This document shows, piece after piece, positions 1-7,891 of a DNA stretch of 41,095 bases. Positions within the stretch are counted from its first letter, which is position 1. Each line of letters opens with the position of its first letter. Below the pieces are notes generated by a model, which saw nothing but the letters and a program-made list of their open reading frames with translations, ran no database searches and was not told where the DNA came from. The position numbers were made by a program, and so were the translations under genes. The DNA comes from JAVJSF01 sp040219555 (GTDB lineage Bacteria > Actinomycetota > Thermoleophilia > Miltoncostaeales > Miltoncostaeaceae), in NCBI GenBank assembly GCA_040219555.1, contig JAVJSF010000005.1:1-41095 (forward strand), in the 5' to 3' direction.

Positions 1-566
1 GCGGCGAACCTGGTGTACCAGCCGGGCTTCTCGGCCAACTGCTTCTTGATGGTGGCGAAGAGGACTTCCTCTTCCTCGTTGGTCGGATGGGCGATAACGC
101 TCGGGTTCGTCTCCGCCTGCATGCCGAGATGGAGGAGCAGGGTGGCGTCTCCGCCGTCGTCGAGGATCATGTTGGCGGTGCCGCCGTCATGCCATTCGAA
201 GATGCGGTGGCAATAGTCCCAGTAGTCCTCAAGGGTCTCGCCCTTGTAGGCGAAGACCGGCGTGTTGGCGGCGGCGATCGCGGCGGCGGCGTGGTCCTGG
301 GTCGAATAGATGTTGCACGAGGCCCAGCGGACCTCGGCACCCAGGGCCGTCAGCGTCTCGATCAGGACGGCCGTCTGGATCGTCATGTGGAGCGAGCCGG
401 TGATCCGTGCCCCGCGGAGTGGCTGACTGTCTGCGAACTCCGCTCTGATCGCCATGAGGCCGGGCATCTCGTGCTCGGCGAGGCCGATCTCCTTGCGGCC
501 GAACTCGGCCAAGGAGAGGTCGGCCACCTTGAAGTCGGTGGTGGCGAGCGGTGCAGAAGTCGTCAT
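1..566 (-). CDS. ahcY: Adenosylhomocysteinase, N-terminal part (runs off window)
   Basis: Cytosolic S-adenosylhomocysteine hydrolase splits S-adenosylhomocysteine into homocysteine and adenosine, removing the inhibitory by-product of SAM-dependent methylation. The first 188 residues are present; the rest lies beyond base 1. Family signatures visible are GSLHMTIQTAVLIETL, the CNIYSTQDHAAAAIA segment and NMILDDGGDATLL; the NAD-binding domain is outside the window. The ATG at 564-566 has a GGAGA ribosome binding site five bases upstream. It lies 96 bases downstream of cheB on the same strand. No recognisable SAH riboswitch was seen in the short leader. A weak promoter-like pair (TTGGCG, 16 bases, TGTTAG) sits in the 567-660 gap. 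Family assignment is very secure; the link to chemotaxis methylation is only suggestive. Confidence 0.96.
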   Translation of the reverse strand, partial: MTTSAPLATTDFKVADLSLAEFGRKEIGLAEHEMPGLMAIRAEFADSQPLRGARITGSLHMTIQTAVLIETLTALGAEVRWASCNIYSTQDHAAAAIAAANTPVFAYKGETLEDYWDYCHRIFEWHDGGTANMILDDGGDATLLLHLGMQAETNPSVIAHPTNEEEEVLFATIKKQLAEKPGWYTRFA

Positions 567-662
567 GGGTTCTCCGTGATGGGGTGCAGAACGCCGCTTG
601 TCGACACTAACAGGGTCACCGCGCGCGCCGCCAAGCCCGGGGGTCCGCGCGCGCCGCGACGC

Positions 663-1709
663 TCAGCGAGCGGCCACCGTCGCCACCATCTCGGCGAGGG
701 CCAGCGGTATCGCCTCCAGGGGCACCAGGGCGTCGGTCAGGCCGGCGGTGGCCACCGCCCCGGGCATCCCCCACACCACCGCGGACGACTCGTCCTCGGC
801 AAGGATGTGCGCGCCGGCGGGCTTGGCCACACGACAGCCGGCCAGGCCGTCGTCGCCCATCCCGGTGAGCACCACGATCACCAGGGAGCGGCCGAAGTGC
901 TTCGAGGCCGACTCGATGGTGACGTCGGCCCGCGGGCGCAGGGCGCCGATGGGCGGGGTACTGGTCAGGCGCACCCGCTCGCGCGAGGTCACCTCGAGGT
1001 GGTTGCCGGCCCGCGCGATCAGCGCGGTGCCCGGACGGATGCCGTCCGAGTCGGCCGCCTCGCGCACGGTGAGCCGGGAGTCGGCGTCGAGGCGCTTGGC
1101 CAGCGACGCCGTGAAGCCCTCGGGCATGTGCTGCACGATGAGTACCCCGGCGCCCAGTCGCTCGGGCAGCCGCGGGACCACCGCCTGCAGCGCGCGCGGT
1201 CCGCCCGTCGAGCAGGCGATCACCACCAGCGGACCGCCCGGGGCGCCGGCGCGGCCGGCCAGCGCCGCCCCGGGCCGCGCCGGCGCCGGCGTGCGGGAGA
1301 GGCCGCGCACCCGCGCGCCGGCCGCGCCGCGCACCGCGCGCAGCAACTGGTCGCGCGCCGGCCCCCACGCCTCGGGACTGAGGCGCATCGCGGGCTTGCA
1401 CACCGCATCGACCGCGCCGGACGACAGGGCCTCGGCCGTGGCCGTCGTGCCCTCTCCGGTGAGGGTGCTCACCATCACCACCGGGGTGGGGCACTCGGCC
1501 ATCAGCACGCGGAGGCCCTCCAGGCCGTTGCGGCGCGGCATCTCCACATCGAGCGTGATGACATCGGGACGCAGGGCCTTGGCCTTGTCCACCAGCTCGA
1601 TGCCGTCGCGGGCCTCCCCCACCACCTCCATGCCGCCCTCGGTGAGCATGTCCAGCAGGACGCGGCGCAGCAGCGGCGAGTCGTCGGTCACCAGCACGCG
1701 GGTGGCCAT
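663..1709 (-). CDS. cheB: CheB, chemoreceptor glutamate methylesterase/deamidase
   Basis: Chemotaxis adaptation enzyme that removes methyl groups from chemoreceptors when phosphorylated by CheA. The 348 residues comprise an N-terminal receiver domain (about 1-125; acidic DD at 9-10, phosphoacceptor D54 in LDVEMP, K105) and a C-terminal methylesterase domain (about 158-345). The catalytic triad is visible as S167 in ACSTGGP, H194 in VQHMPEGF and D287 in TGMGDDG. The usual receiver motif after the aspartate, MDG, reads RNG here. The ATG at 1707-1709 overlaps the fliR stop codon by one base, so it is the last gene of the cheY-fliOPQR-cheB unit and probably translationally coupled. The partner methyltransferase CheR and kinase CheA are not in this window. 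Confidence 0.96.
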   Translation of the reverse strand: MATRVLVTDDSPLLRRVLLDMLTEGGMEVVGEARDGIELVDKAKALRPDVITLDVEMPRRNGLEGLRVLMAECPTPVVMVSTLTGEGTTATAEALSSGAVDAVCKPAMRLSPEAWGPARDQLLRAVRGAAGARVRGLSRTPAPARPGAALAGRAGAPGGPLVVIACSTGGPRALQAVVPRLPERLGAGVLIVQHMPEGFTASLAKRLDADSRLTVREAADSDGIRPGTALIARAGNHLEVTSRERVRLTSTPPIGALRPRADVTIESASKHFGRSLVIVVLTGMGDDGLAGCRVAKPAGAHILAEDESSAVVWGMPGAVATAGLTDALVPLEAIPLALAEMVATVAAR

Positions 1710-2497
1710 CACTCGGCTCCCGCGGCCCGCATCATCGAGGAGAGGTCCGCCAGCATCTGGGCTCCCAGGGTGTTCATGAAGATGATGAACGCGGGCAACA
1801 GGATGGCCGTGCCGGCCAGCGCCACCGCGATCTTGATCGGCAGGCCCACGATGAAGACGTTCATCTGCGGGACCGCCCGGGAGATGATCCCGAGGGTGAT
1901 ATCGGCGATCAGCAGGGCGCCCAACAGCGGCGCGGAGATCTGCACGGCGATCAGCAGGATGTCGTCGGCGCGATCGAGGACTCCGGTCACCACCGCGGCG
2001 ATGTCCACCCCCGCAAGGGGCGGCGCCAGCAGGAAACTGCTCACCACCCCGCCCACCAGCAACTGGATGCCACCCATCGCGATGAACGCCGTCAGCGCGA
2101 TCAGGTTGTAGAAGCGGCCCAGCACCGAGACGTTGGCGTTCGTGGCCGGGTCGAAGCTCTGGGCGATCGCGAAGCCGGCGCCGAGATCGATGTAACCGCC
2201 GGCGGTCTGGACGGCCGCGAACAGCATCTGGGCCACCAGGCCGAAGGCGAAGCCGATGACGGCCTCCTTCACCAGCAGGCTCGCGATGGCCGCCCCGTGC
2301 GTGGGCACCTCGCCGCCGGCGGCCGCCACCAGGGGGAGCGCCACGAAGCTGATGGTCACCACCAGCGCGGCCTTCACGCGCATGGGGATGGTGCGCGAGC
2401 TCAGCATCGGCGCCATCAGCATCATCGCCGAGAGGCGCGTGGCGATGAGCGCGAACAGCACCGCGTTGGGCGCCAGGGCGAGGAGGATCTGCTGCAC
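1709..2497 (-). CDS. fliR: FliR, flagellar type III export gate protein
   Basis: Integral membrane component of the flagellar export gate, built with FliP and FliQ into the core through which rod, hook and filament subunits pass. At 262 residues it has the normal FliR length and is almost entirely hydrophobic helices. It begins with the typical NAVLFALIATRLSAMMLMAP segment and contains a conserved NALL/ALLIAD-type region near the C terminus. It follows fliQ after 36 bases and its stop overlaps the cheB start. In many bacteria flhB and flhA follow fliR; here cheB takes that place, so flhB and flhA must lie elsewhere. Confidence 0.94.
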   Translation of the reverse strand: MQQILLALAPNAVLFALIATRLSAMMLMAPMLSSRTIPMRVKAALVVTISFVALPLVAAAGGEVPTHGAAIASLLVKEAVIGFAFGLVAQMLFAAVQTAGGYIDLGAGFAIAQSFDPATNANVSVLGRFYNLIALTAFIAMGGIQLLVGGVVSSFLLAPPLAGVDIAAVVTGVLDRADDILLIAVQISAPLLGALLIADITLGIISRAVPQMNVFIVGLPIKIAVALAGTAILLPAFIIFMNTLGAQMLADLSSMMRAAGAE

Positions 2498-2533
2498 GGC
2501 GGGCGGCCGGGTCCGGTGTCGGTGCCGGCGCCC

Positions 2534-2803
2534 CTAGGCGCCGACGCCCGCGATCCCCGACCAGAGGTCGATGGTGAAGCTGAGCAGCGTATTCATCATC
2601 CACGGCCCGGCGACGACGATCACCACCACCACCGCCAGGATCTTCGGGATGAAGGTCAGCGTGGGCTCCTGGAGCTGGGTGACCGCCTGGAAGATCGACA
2701 CCAGCAGCCCCACCACCAGGCTGACGCCCAGGATGGGCAGCGAGATCTCGAGGGTGACCCACATCGCGCGGGCCCCCACCTCCATGATCTGGCTCTGGTC
2801 CAT
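2534..2803 (-). CDS. fliQ: FliQ, flagellar type III export gate protein
   Basis: Small two-helix membrane subunit of the FliPQR export gate. The 89 residues match the family length exactly, with two transmembrane segments (about 15-40 and 52-75) and the typical SIFQAVTQLQEPTLTFIPK connection between them, followed by a GPWMMNTL segment. It lies 27 bases after fliP and 36 bases before fliR in the same direction. A purine-rich AGGAGG-type ribosome binding site sits in the fliP-fliQ gap. Confidence 0.96.
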   Translation of the reverse strand: MDQSQIMEVGARAMWVTLEISLPILGVSLVVGLLVSIFQAVTQLQEPTLTFIPKILAVVVVIVVAGPWMMNTLLSFTIDLWSGIAGVGA

Positions 2804-2830
2804 GGTCTGTCCTCCTTGCTCCGGCGCCGG

Positions 2831-3706
2831 CTAGAAGAAGCCGCGCACGAGGGACTCGGACACCAGATGCCAGCCGTCCACCAGCACGAACAGCAGGATC
2901 TTGAACGGCAGCGAGATGATCACCGGGGGCAGCATCACCATGCCCATGCTCATCACCGTCGATGCGATCACCATGTCGATGATCAGGAACGGGATGAAGA
3001 TGAGGAACCCGATCTCGAAGGCCGTCTGGAGCTCGGAGAGCACGAAGGCCGGGATCAGGATGCTGGTGGGCACGTCGGCCCGGGTCTCGGGGCGCTCGGC
3101 ACCCGAGAGGTCGACGAAGAGGCCGAGATCCTTCTGGTCGACCTGCTCGAACATGAAGTCGCGGATGGGCTGCTCGGCCCGCTCGATGGCCTGGGCCTCG
3201 GTGATCTGACCGTTGATCAGCGGCTGCACGGCCTCCTCGTTGATCAGGCCGAGCGTCGGCGCCATCACGAAGATGCTGAGGAAGACCGCGATGCCGATCA
3301 GCACCTGGTTGGGCGGCGTGGTGGGCGTGCCGAGGGCGTTGCGCACGAATCCCAGCACCACGATGATCCGCGTGAAGCTGGTCATCATGATGAGGATCGA
3401 CGGCGCCAGGGTGAGCACCGTCAGCAGCACCAGCAGCTGGAGCGCGGTGGAGGCGCCGTTCTCGTCGCCGTCCAGGGTCAGGTTGATGCCCGCCTGGGAG
3501 TGGGCGATGGCCGGGGCGAGCATCGCCAGCGCGATGATCAGGAACGGGGCCGCGATCAGCGCGCGACGAAGCCAACGGCGGCGGCGCGTGGCCGGCGGCG
3601 GCGGCATGGCGGCCACGATCCGCTCGCGCAGGGTCGGCTGGGGCTCGTGCACCAGCACGGGGCGGGGGGTCATCAGATCCGCCAGCCGGCCCGACATCCC
3701 GCTCAC
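2831..3706 (-). CDS. fliP: FliP, flagellar type III export gate protein
   Basis: Core pentameric subunit of the flagellar export gate. The protein has 291 residues, longer than the roughly 220-250 typical of the family because of a cytoplasmic N-terminal extension of about 45 residues rich in Pro and Arg. This is followed by a hydrophobic signal-like segment (LIAAPFLIIALAMLAPAIA). FliP signatures follow: LTLAPSILIMMTSFTRIIVVLGF, TPPNQVLIG, and a C-terminal FKILLFVLVDGWHLV. The ATG overlaps the fliO stop by four bases (ATGA), favouring this upstream start and coupled translation. Confidence 0.95.
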   Translation of the reverse strand: MSGMSGRLADLMTPRPVLVHEPQPTLRERIVAAMPPPPATRRRRWLRRALIAAPFLIIALAMLAPAIAHSQAGINLTLDGDENGASTALQLLVLLTVLTLAPSILIMMTSFTRIIVVLGFVRNALGTPTTPPNQVLIGIAVFLSIFVMAPTLGLINEEAVQPLINGQITEAQAIERAEQPIRDFMFEQVDQKDLGLFVDLSGAERPETRADVPTSILIPAFVLSELQTAFEIGFLIFIPFLIIDMVIASTVMSMGMVMLPPVIISLPFKILLFVLVDGWHLVSESLVRGFF

Positions 3707-4389
3707 CGGCGCACGGTCATCGCGCGCAGGCGGTCCATCATGGTCACGGGCACGCCCGTGCGGGCGGTCTGCACCGCGCGGCTGCGATCGCCCTCGCCGG
3801 GGCCGCCGGGGCCGAGGGCGCGGGCGATGATGGCGGCGGAGTCCTCGTCGAGGGTCGTGATGGCCTGAACGGCCTGCTCGGTGGCACCCACGAGCACCAC
3901 GGCACCGCCCACGCGCACCAGGTGCAGGGCGCGGTTGGGGCCGAGCGGCGTCGTGGCGACCACATCGATCAACTCGCCGCCCACCGGCGCCAGCGCCGGG
4001 TAGCGGTTGCGCTGCACGCGCTTCATGAGCTGCCAGACGCCCACGATCAGGGCGACCACGACGATCAGGCCCAGCAGCAGGCGCAGCGCGGTGCCGCCCA
4101 TGCCGCCGTCCACCGAGACCGGGCCCGAGGACCCCTCGGGGATCGGGAGCGACTCGCTGGCCGGCTCCGGCTCGGCTGCGGGCGCGGGCTGGCCGGCGGG
4201 TGCCGTCGGCGCCTGCGCCCCCGTGGTGGTGACCGGGGCCGGGTCCGCGCCCCCCTGGCCGAGGGCCGAGGGGACCGGTCCGGCCCCGATGGCCAGGGCC
4301 AGCGCGAGCAGGAGGGTGATGAAGAGGGGGCGCATCCGGCGCCCGGAGTGGTGCGGCGATCCGTGCCTGGTCCGGGGTGTCGTGACCAT
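3703..4389 (-). CDS. fliO: FliO-like flagellar assembly membrane protein
   Basis: FliO assists assembly of the FliP ring and is poorly conserved. The 228-residue frame has an N-terminal hydrophobic signal-like segment beginning MRPLFITLLLALALAIG, a Pro/Ala-rich linker, one transmembrane helix (about 107-125, LLLGLIVVVALIVGVWQLM), and a small cytoplasmic domain with the family-like GGELIDVVATTPLGPNRALHLVRVG stretch. The start is uncertain: an internal ATG at 4335 would put the signal segment at the very N terminus and looks more natural than the first ATG at 4389. Neither has a strong ribosome binding site. It lies between cheY (40 bases upstream) and fliP (four-base overlap), the normal FliO position. 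Confidence 0.87.
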   Translation of the reverse strand: MVTTPRTRHGSPHHSGRRMRPLFITLLLALALAIGAGPVPSALGQGGADPAPVTTTGAQAPTAPAGQPAPAAEPEPASESLPIPEGSSGPVSVDGGMGGTALRLLLGLIVVVALIVGVWQLMKRVQRNRYPALAPVGGELIDVVATTPLGPNRALHLVRVGGAVVLVGATEQAVQAITTLDEDSAAIIARALGPGGPGEGDRSRAVQTARTGVPVTMMDRLRAMTVRR

Positions 4390-4429
4390 GGCGTCGTGAG
4401 CGGGCGCGGGGCCCGCCGGGGACTGGCCC

Positions 4430-4789
4430 TTAGGCCAGTGCCTTCTGGACGGCCTCGAGCACGCGATCCGGCTGGAACGGCTTGACGATGAAGTCGCGCG
4501 CGCCGGCCTGGATGCTCTCGATCACCATCGACTGCTGGCCCATGGCCGAGCACATCACCACGCGTGCCGTGGGGTCGGACCCGCGGATCTCCTTCAGGGC
4601 GGCCAGGCCGTCCATCTCGGGCATCGTGATGTCCATGGTGGTCAGGTCCGGCTTCAGCTCGGCGTACTTGGCCACCGCCACGGTGCCGTTCTCGGCCTCG
4701 CCGACGATGTCGTACCCGGCCTCGGAGAGGATGTTCTTGATCATCATCCGCATGAACGCGGCGTCATCGGCGATCAGCACACTCGGCAT
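4430..4789 (-). CDS. cheY: CheY, chemotaxis response regulator
   Basis: Single-domain receiver that carries the chemotaxis signal from CheA to the flagellar switch (FliM/FliY). It has 119 residues with all receiver landmarks: acidic DD at 8-9, phosphoacceptor D53 in TMDITMPEMDG, S81 in CSAMG, and K103 in VKPF. It closely resembles the CheY of Gram-positive flagellar operons, located directly before fliO. An AAGGA ribosome binding site lies six bases before the ATG. A sigma-28-like promoter motif sits about 43 bases upstream of the start codon. It heads the cheY-fliO-fliP-fliQ-fliR-cheB unit. Confidence 0.96.
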   Translation of the reverse strand: MPSVLIADDAAFMRMMIKNILSEAGYDIVGEAENGTVAVAKYAELKPDLTTMDITMPEMDGLAALKEIRGSDPTARVVMCSAMGQQSMVIESIQAGARDFIVKPFQPDRVLEAVQKALA

Positions 4790-4831
4790 CAGCAGTCCTT
4801 GGCTCGCAGGTGGTTCGTCTGGCTGAAGCGA

Positions 4832-4859
4832 TCATCGGCAGCCGGGGGGCCGGCATGAG
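4832..4859 (-). promoter_or_regulatory. Sigma-28-like promoter candidate for cheY-fliOPQR-cheB
   Basis: On the minus strand the bases read CTCAT, 15 bases, GCCGATGA. The second box resembles the flagellar sigma-28/WhiG -10 element GCCGATAA. A start about seven bases downstream would give a leader of roughly 36 bases containing the cheY AAGGA ribosome binding site. It is one of six similar motifs in this window, all immediately upstream of minus-strand flagellar or flagellum-linked genes. The assignment rests on recurrence and position only. Confidence 0.6.
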
Positions 4860-4889
4860 CGATGCTCACCGCGTTTCGGCGATCGGCCA

Positions 4890-6032
4890 TCAGCCGTCCG
4901 CCGTGACGCCGCGCAGCCGGGTGGCCGGGTGGGCCACCTCGGTGATGCGGACGCCGAACTCCTCGTTGATCACCACGACCTCGCCGCGGGCGATCTGCTT
5001 GCCGTTCACCAGGACGTCGACCGGCTCGCCGGCGATCCGGTCGAGCTCGACGATGGAGCCGGCGGCCAGCTCGAGGACGTCGCGGATGCGCATCCTCGTG
5101 CGGCCGAGCTCCACGGTGACCTGGAGGGGCACGTCCAGCAGCAGGCCGATGTCGCCCGCCGGCCCCGAGGTGACCGCCTCATCGAGCGAGGGGAAGCTGA
5201 CCGGGTGCACCTCGGGGGCGGGGGCGGCCGGGGCGGCCCGCGGCGGGGTGGACGCGACCGGAGGCGGGGTGGCGGCCTCGGGGGCCGGAGCGGCGGCCTC
5301 GGGGGCCGGGGGCGGGGTGGCCGGGATGGCCGGCGCCTCGGCGCCGGACACCAGGCCCGCCACCAGGCCGATGGCGAAGTCGACGGGCATCAGCTGCATC
5401 AGCGCGGTGTCGATGAGGTCGCCCACCCGCAGCTGGAACTGGACCCGCACCAGCGGGACGTCGTCCGGGATCCCCAGCACGTCGTCGGGGTCGCTGGGGT
5501 CCAGCACACGGACGCGCGGGGCGGTGATGTCCACCCGCCGGCCCAGCATCTCGGCCATGGCCGTGGCGGCGCTGCCCATCATCTGGTTCATGGCCTCGGA
5601 GACCGCCGACAGCTGCAGCTCGGTCAGTTCGTCGACCGGCTCGCCGGGGGCCTGACCCATCATGAGGTCGGCGACGACGCTCGCCTCCCGGTTGCCCAGG
5701 ATCAGGACGTTCTGGCCGTCGAGCCCGTCGGTGAAGTCGATGAAGGTCACGGCCGCCGGGCGGCCGATGCCGCCGCGGACCGCGCTCGGGTCGACAACGT
5801 CCACCGAGGGGGTGGTGATCGACACCGGGTTGCCCAGCAGCGCGCTCAGGGCCGTGGCCGCCGAGGACATGCAGATGTTGCCGACCTCGCCGATGGCATC
5901 GCGCTCGTCCGGGCCGAAGCCCGGGTGGTCGATGGCACCGTCGGAGTCGGCGGGCGCGTCGCCGGCAGGGGCGTCATCGCCTCCGCCCGCGAGCAGGGCG
6001 TCGATCTCCTCTTGGGACAGGCTGCCGGTCAT
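4890..6032 (-). CDS. fliY: FliY, flagellar switch protein with CheC-type phosphatase domain and FliN domain
   Basis: Switch-complex protein of the Gram-positive type that both forms the C ring and dephosphorylates CheY-P. Order in the 380 residues: a short N-terminal peptide (LSQEEIDALLAG) like that of FliM; a CheC/FliY phosphatase domain (about 40-225); a Pro/Ala-rich linker (about 238-290); and a FliN/SpoA domain (about 298-372, ending INEEFGVRITEV). Both phosphatase active-site patterns are complete: D45-E49-N52 with P75, and S142-E146-N149 with P172. The ATG directly abuts the fliM stop codon and has an AAAGGA site upstream. No separate fliN is seen, so this protein probably supplies FliN function. 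Confidence 0.95.
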   Translation of the reverse strand: MTGSLSQEEIDALLAGGGDDAPAGDAPADSDGAIDHPGFGPDERDAIGEVGNICMSSAATALSALLGNPVSITTPSVDVVDPSAVRGGIGRPAAVTFIDFTDGLDGQNVLILGNREASVVADLMMGQAPGEPVDELTELQLSAVSEAMNQMMGSAATAMAEMLGRRVDITAPRVRVLDPSDPDDVLGIPDDVPLVRVQFQLRVGDLIDTALMQLMPVDFAIGLVAGLVSGAEAPAIPATPPPAPEAAAPAPEAATPPPVASTPPRAAPAAPAPEVHPVSFPSLDEAVTSGPAGDIGLLLDVPLQVTVELGRTRMRIRDVLELAAGSIVELDRIAGEPVDVLVNGKQIARGEVVVINEEFGVRITEVAHPATRLRGVTADG

Positions 6033-7025
6033 CTACATCGTCCTTTCGGGGTCGTCCACGACTCCGGTGATCTGCACCGCGACGCGCCGTCCGCGCGTCC
6101 CGGCCTGGGCGGTGAACGCCACACGGCGCCCCACCCTCAGGCCCACGTCCGCACCGGGGGCCAGCCCCAGCGGGATCACATCGCCGGCGCCCAGCGCCAG
6201 CAGGTCGGCCACGCGCAACTGCACGCCGCCCAGCTCGGCGGCCACGGGCACCTCCACCTCGGCCAGGCGGTTCGCGATGTCCTCGCGGCTCTCGTCCGAC
6301 GGCGCCTGGGTGGTGGTGGAGAGGTAGCTCTGGGCGCTGAGGCGCCCGATCACGGGCTCGAGCACGATGTAGGGCACGCAGAGGGCCATCGTGCCCGCGG
6401 CCTTGCCGATGCGGATCTCGAATGAGATCAGCACCACCATGTCCGAGTGCGGCACCACCGTGGCGAACTGGGGGTTCATCTCGGTGGCCACGCTGCGCAT
6501 CCGCAGCGGCGTCACGCTGGCCCACGCCTCCGAGAACGCCGCCGCGAGCATGTCGGTGACGTTGCTCATGAGCGCCATCTCGATCTCGGTCAGCTCGCGC
6601 AGGCGCGGGCGATGGGTGCCCGGGCCGCCCACCAGCCGGTCGATGATCGAGAAGGCGATCGGCAGGTCGACGTTCAGGACCGCGTTCCCCTCCAGCGGGT
6701 CCATGGTGACGACCTCGATGAGCGTCGGCGCCGGCATCGAGTTGACGAACTCGGCGTAGGCCATCTGGTCGGCCGAGGCCACCTCGATCTCCACCACGGT
6801 CCGCAGGAGCGCCGACAGGTGTGTCTGCGCGGAGCGGCAGAACACCTCGTGCATCATCCGAAGGGTGCGGAGCTGGTCCTTGGAGAACTTGCTCGGCCGG
6901 GTGAAGTCGAACGGGCGCACCTGGGGCGCGTCGGGTTCATCGCGCATCTCCGCCGCATCCACGTCGCCGCTTGACAGCGCCGAGAGGAGGGCGTCGATCT
7001 CGCTCTGGGAGAGGACGTCGGCCAC
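6033..7025 (-). CDS. fliM: FliM, flagellar motor switch protein
   Basis: C-ring protein that binds CheY-P and sets rotation direction. The 330 residues contain the N-terminal CheY-binding peptide (LSQSEIDALLSAL, 5-17), the middle CheC-like domain (about 45-235, with the FVNSMPAPTLIEVVTMDPL stretch) and a C-terminal SpoA/FliN-like domain (about 250-325). The start is GTG at 7023-7025. An AGAAGG sequence lies just upstream and could be a ribosome binding site, but it overlaps the predicted -10 box (7033-7040), so the mRNA may instead be leaderless. It forms a two-gene unit with fliY. Confidence 0.95.
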   Translation of the reverse strand: MADVLSQSEIDALLSALSSGDVDAAEMRDEPDAPQVRPFDFTRPSKFSKDQLRTLRMMHEVFCRSAQTHLSALLRTVVEIEVASADQMAYAEFVNSMPAPTLIEVVTMDPLEGNAVLNVDLPIAFSIIDRLVGGPGTHRPRLRELTEIEMALMSNVTDMLAAAFSEAWASVTPLRMRSVATEMNPQFATVVPHSDMVVLISFEIRIGKAAGTMALCVPYIVLEPVIGRLSAQSYLSTTTQAPSDESREDIANRLAEVEVPVAAELGGVQLRVADLLALGAGDVIPLGLAPGADVGLRVGRRVAFTAQAGTRGRRVAVQITGVVDDPERTM

Positions 7026-7032
7026 GAAGCCT

Positions 7033-7061
7033 TCTTCGGCCCGCGCCCCGGCCGAGTTGAG
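7033..7061 (-). promoter_or_regulatory. Sigma-28-like promoter candidate for fliM-fliY
   Basis: The minus strand reads CTCAA, 16 bases, GCCGAAGA. It ends seven bases before the fliM GTG codon, so initiation would be at or next to the start codon. The -10 box is less like the consensus (AAGA in place of ATAA) than those of flbD, fliJ and the glycosyltransferase at 35332. Confidence 0.45.
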
Positions 7062-7142
7062 GGCATGTGCGGACCGATGGGCCCGGATCGGCGGGTTCGG
7101 CGGCGCGCTCCCCAGGCGGTACGCTCAGATGCCACCGACACC

Positions 7143-7550
7143 ATGCCCGACAGCGAGCATTACACCGCCACCCTGGGCTCCGACCCGGCCGAGATCGCCC
7201 GCGTACGCCAGGCGGTCCGCGACATCGCGGAACGGCACGGCTTCGGCGACCGGGCCGGCGATCTGGTGCTGGCGCTGGACGAGATCCTGGCCAACGCCCA
7301 GGAGCACGGGCGGGCTCCGGTGGCCGTGCGGGCGTGGACCGACGGCCGGCTGGTGATCGAGGTCACCGACGTGGGCGACGGCTTCGACCGCTCCCAGGTG
7401 TGGCAGGCCCACCCCCCCACGCCCTTCGGCACCCGCGGCCGGGGCCTCTGGATCGCGCGCCAGCTGGCGGACCTGGTGCACGTCACCATCGACGCCGACG
7501 GCACCCGGGTACGGCTGGAGGTCTCCCCGGAGCCCCACATCGGGGCATAG
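7143..7550 (+). CDS. RsbW/SpoIIAB-like ATP-binding protein (putative anti-sigma factor or serine kinase)
   Basis: A 135-residue cytosolic protein consisting only of a HATPase_c_2 domain, as in anti-sigma kinases of the RsbW/SpoIIAB group. The N box (LDEILANAQEHG), G1 box (VTDVGDGFD) and G2 box (GTRGRGLWIARQLAD) are all present. The ATG at 7143 is chosen because the domain starts right after it; the frame stays open upstream to 7065, but that part looks non-coding. It is on the opposite strand to the flagellar genes, divergent from fliM and convergent with fliL, breaking the block. No anti-sigma antagonist (STAS protein) or sigma gene is next to it, so the target is unknown; a flagellar sigma factor is one possibility. 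Confidence 0.85.
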   Translation: MPDSEHYTATLGSDPAEIARVRQAVRDIAERHGFGDRAGDLVLALDEILANAQEHGRAPVAVRAWTDGRLVIEVTDVGDGFDRSQVWQAHPPTPFGTRGRGLWIARQLADLVHVTIDADGTRVRLEVSPEPHIGA

Positions 7551-7558
7551 CCGTCAGG

Positions 7559-7650
7559 GCCGGCCGAAGGCCGGCGCGAAGGAAGAGGAAGTACGCCGGC
7601 CGAAGGCCGGCGCGAAAGAAGTACGCCGGCCGAAGGCCGGCGCGAAGTAG
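7559..7650. repeat. Three tandem 30-bp hairpin-forming repeats
   Basis: Two full 30-base units (7591-7620 and 7621-7650, each starting GTACGCCGGCC) follow one degenerate copy (7559-7590). Each unit carries an inverted repeat, GCCGGCC-GAA-GGCCGGC, with stems of seven or eight pairs and a three-base loop. The array lies just after the RsbW-like gene in the 7551-7896 gap before fliL. Read on the minus strand the units would encode repeated RAGLRPAYF, but no gene is credible there. The rest of the gap holds two more hairpins and no gene that I can support. Confidence 0.8.
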
Positions 7651-7702
7651 ACACCACCCCGCCCAGAACGACCCCAGGACCCGGATCACAGGGAAAGACC
7701 CC

Positions 7703-7723
7703 GCCGGCGCGAGCAGCGCCGGC
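7703..7723 (+). terminator. Hairpin, possible terminator after the RsbW-like gene
   Basis: GCCGGCGC and GCGCCGGC arms of eight bases flank the loop GAGCA. There is no U-tract, so termination is only inferred from position between convergent genes. Confidence 0.35.
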
Positions 7724-7868
7724 TGGGTCGCGCCCCCATCCCCCGCAGAACCACCGCGACGCACCGTACGGCGGAGAGCCGCGAAAACCGACCAGGTCGG
7801 GGGACGCAGGGCGGGGGTAGTGCGGATAGCACGGCCCCGCCCGAGGACTCCGATCCTGGGAAGGTTTG

Positions 7869-7891
7869 CAGCCGGCTATCCGCCGGCTGCG
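7869..7891 (-). terminator. Hairpin, probable terminator of flbD-motAB-fliL
   Basis: Arms GCAGCCGGC and GCCGGCTGC (nine pairs, five-base loop) lie six bases beyond the fliL stop codon. On the minus strand the stem is followed by AAACCTTCC, a poor U-tract; the position is nonetheless right for a terminator. Confidence 0.5.

Noticed and set aside
567..662. Possible SAH riboswitch upstream of ahcY
   Set aside because: The 96-base leader shows no conserved SAH aptamer arrangement by eye; a covariance-model search would decide.
663..3575. A 970-residue minus-strand frame that includes CheB
   Set aside because: Only its C-terminal 348 residues are CheB. The upstream part overlaps fliR, fliQ and fliP out of frame and is Arg/Pro-rich without family likeness; the true start is the ATG at 1709.
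2297..3868. 523-residue plus-strand frame opposite fliR-fliQ-fliP
   Set aside because: His/Asp/Arg-rich antisense shadow of the conserved export-gate genes.
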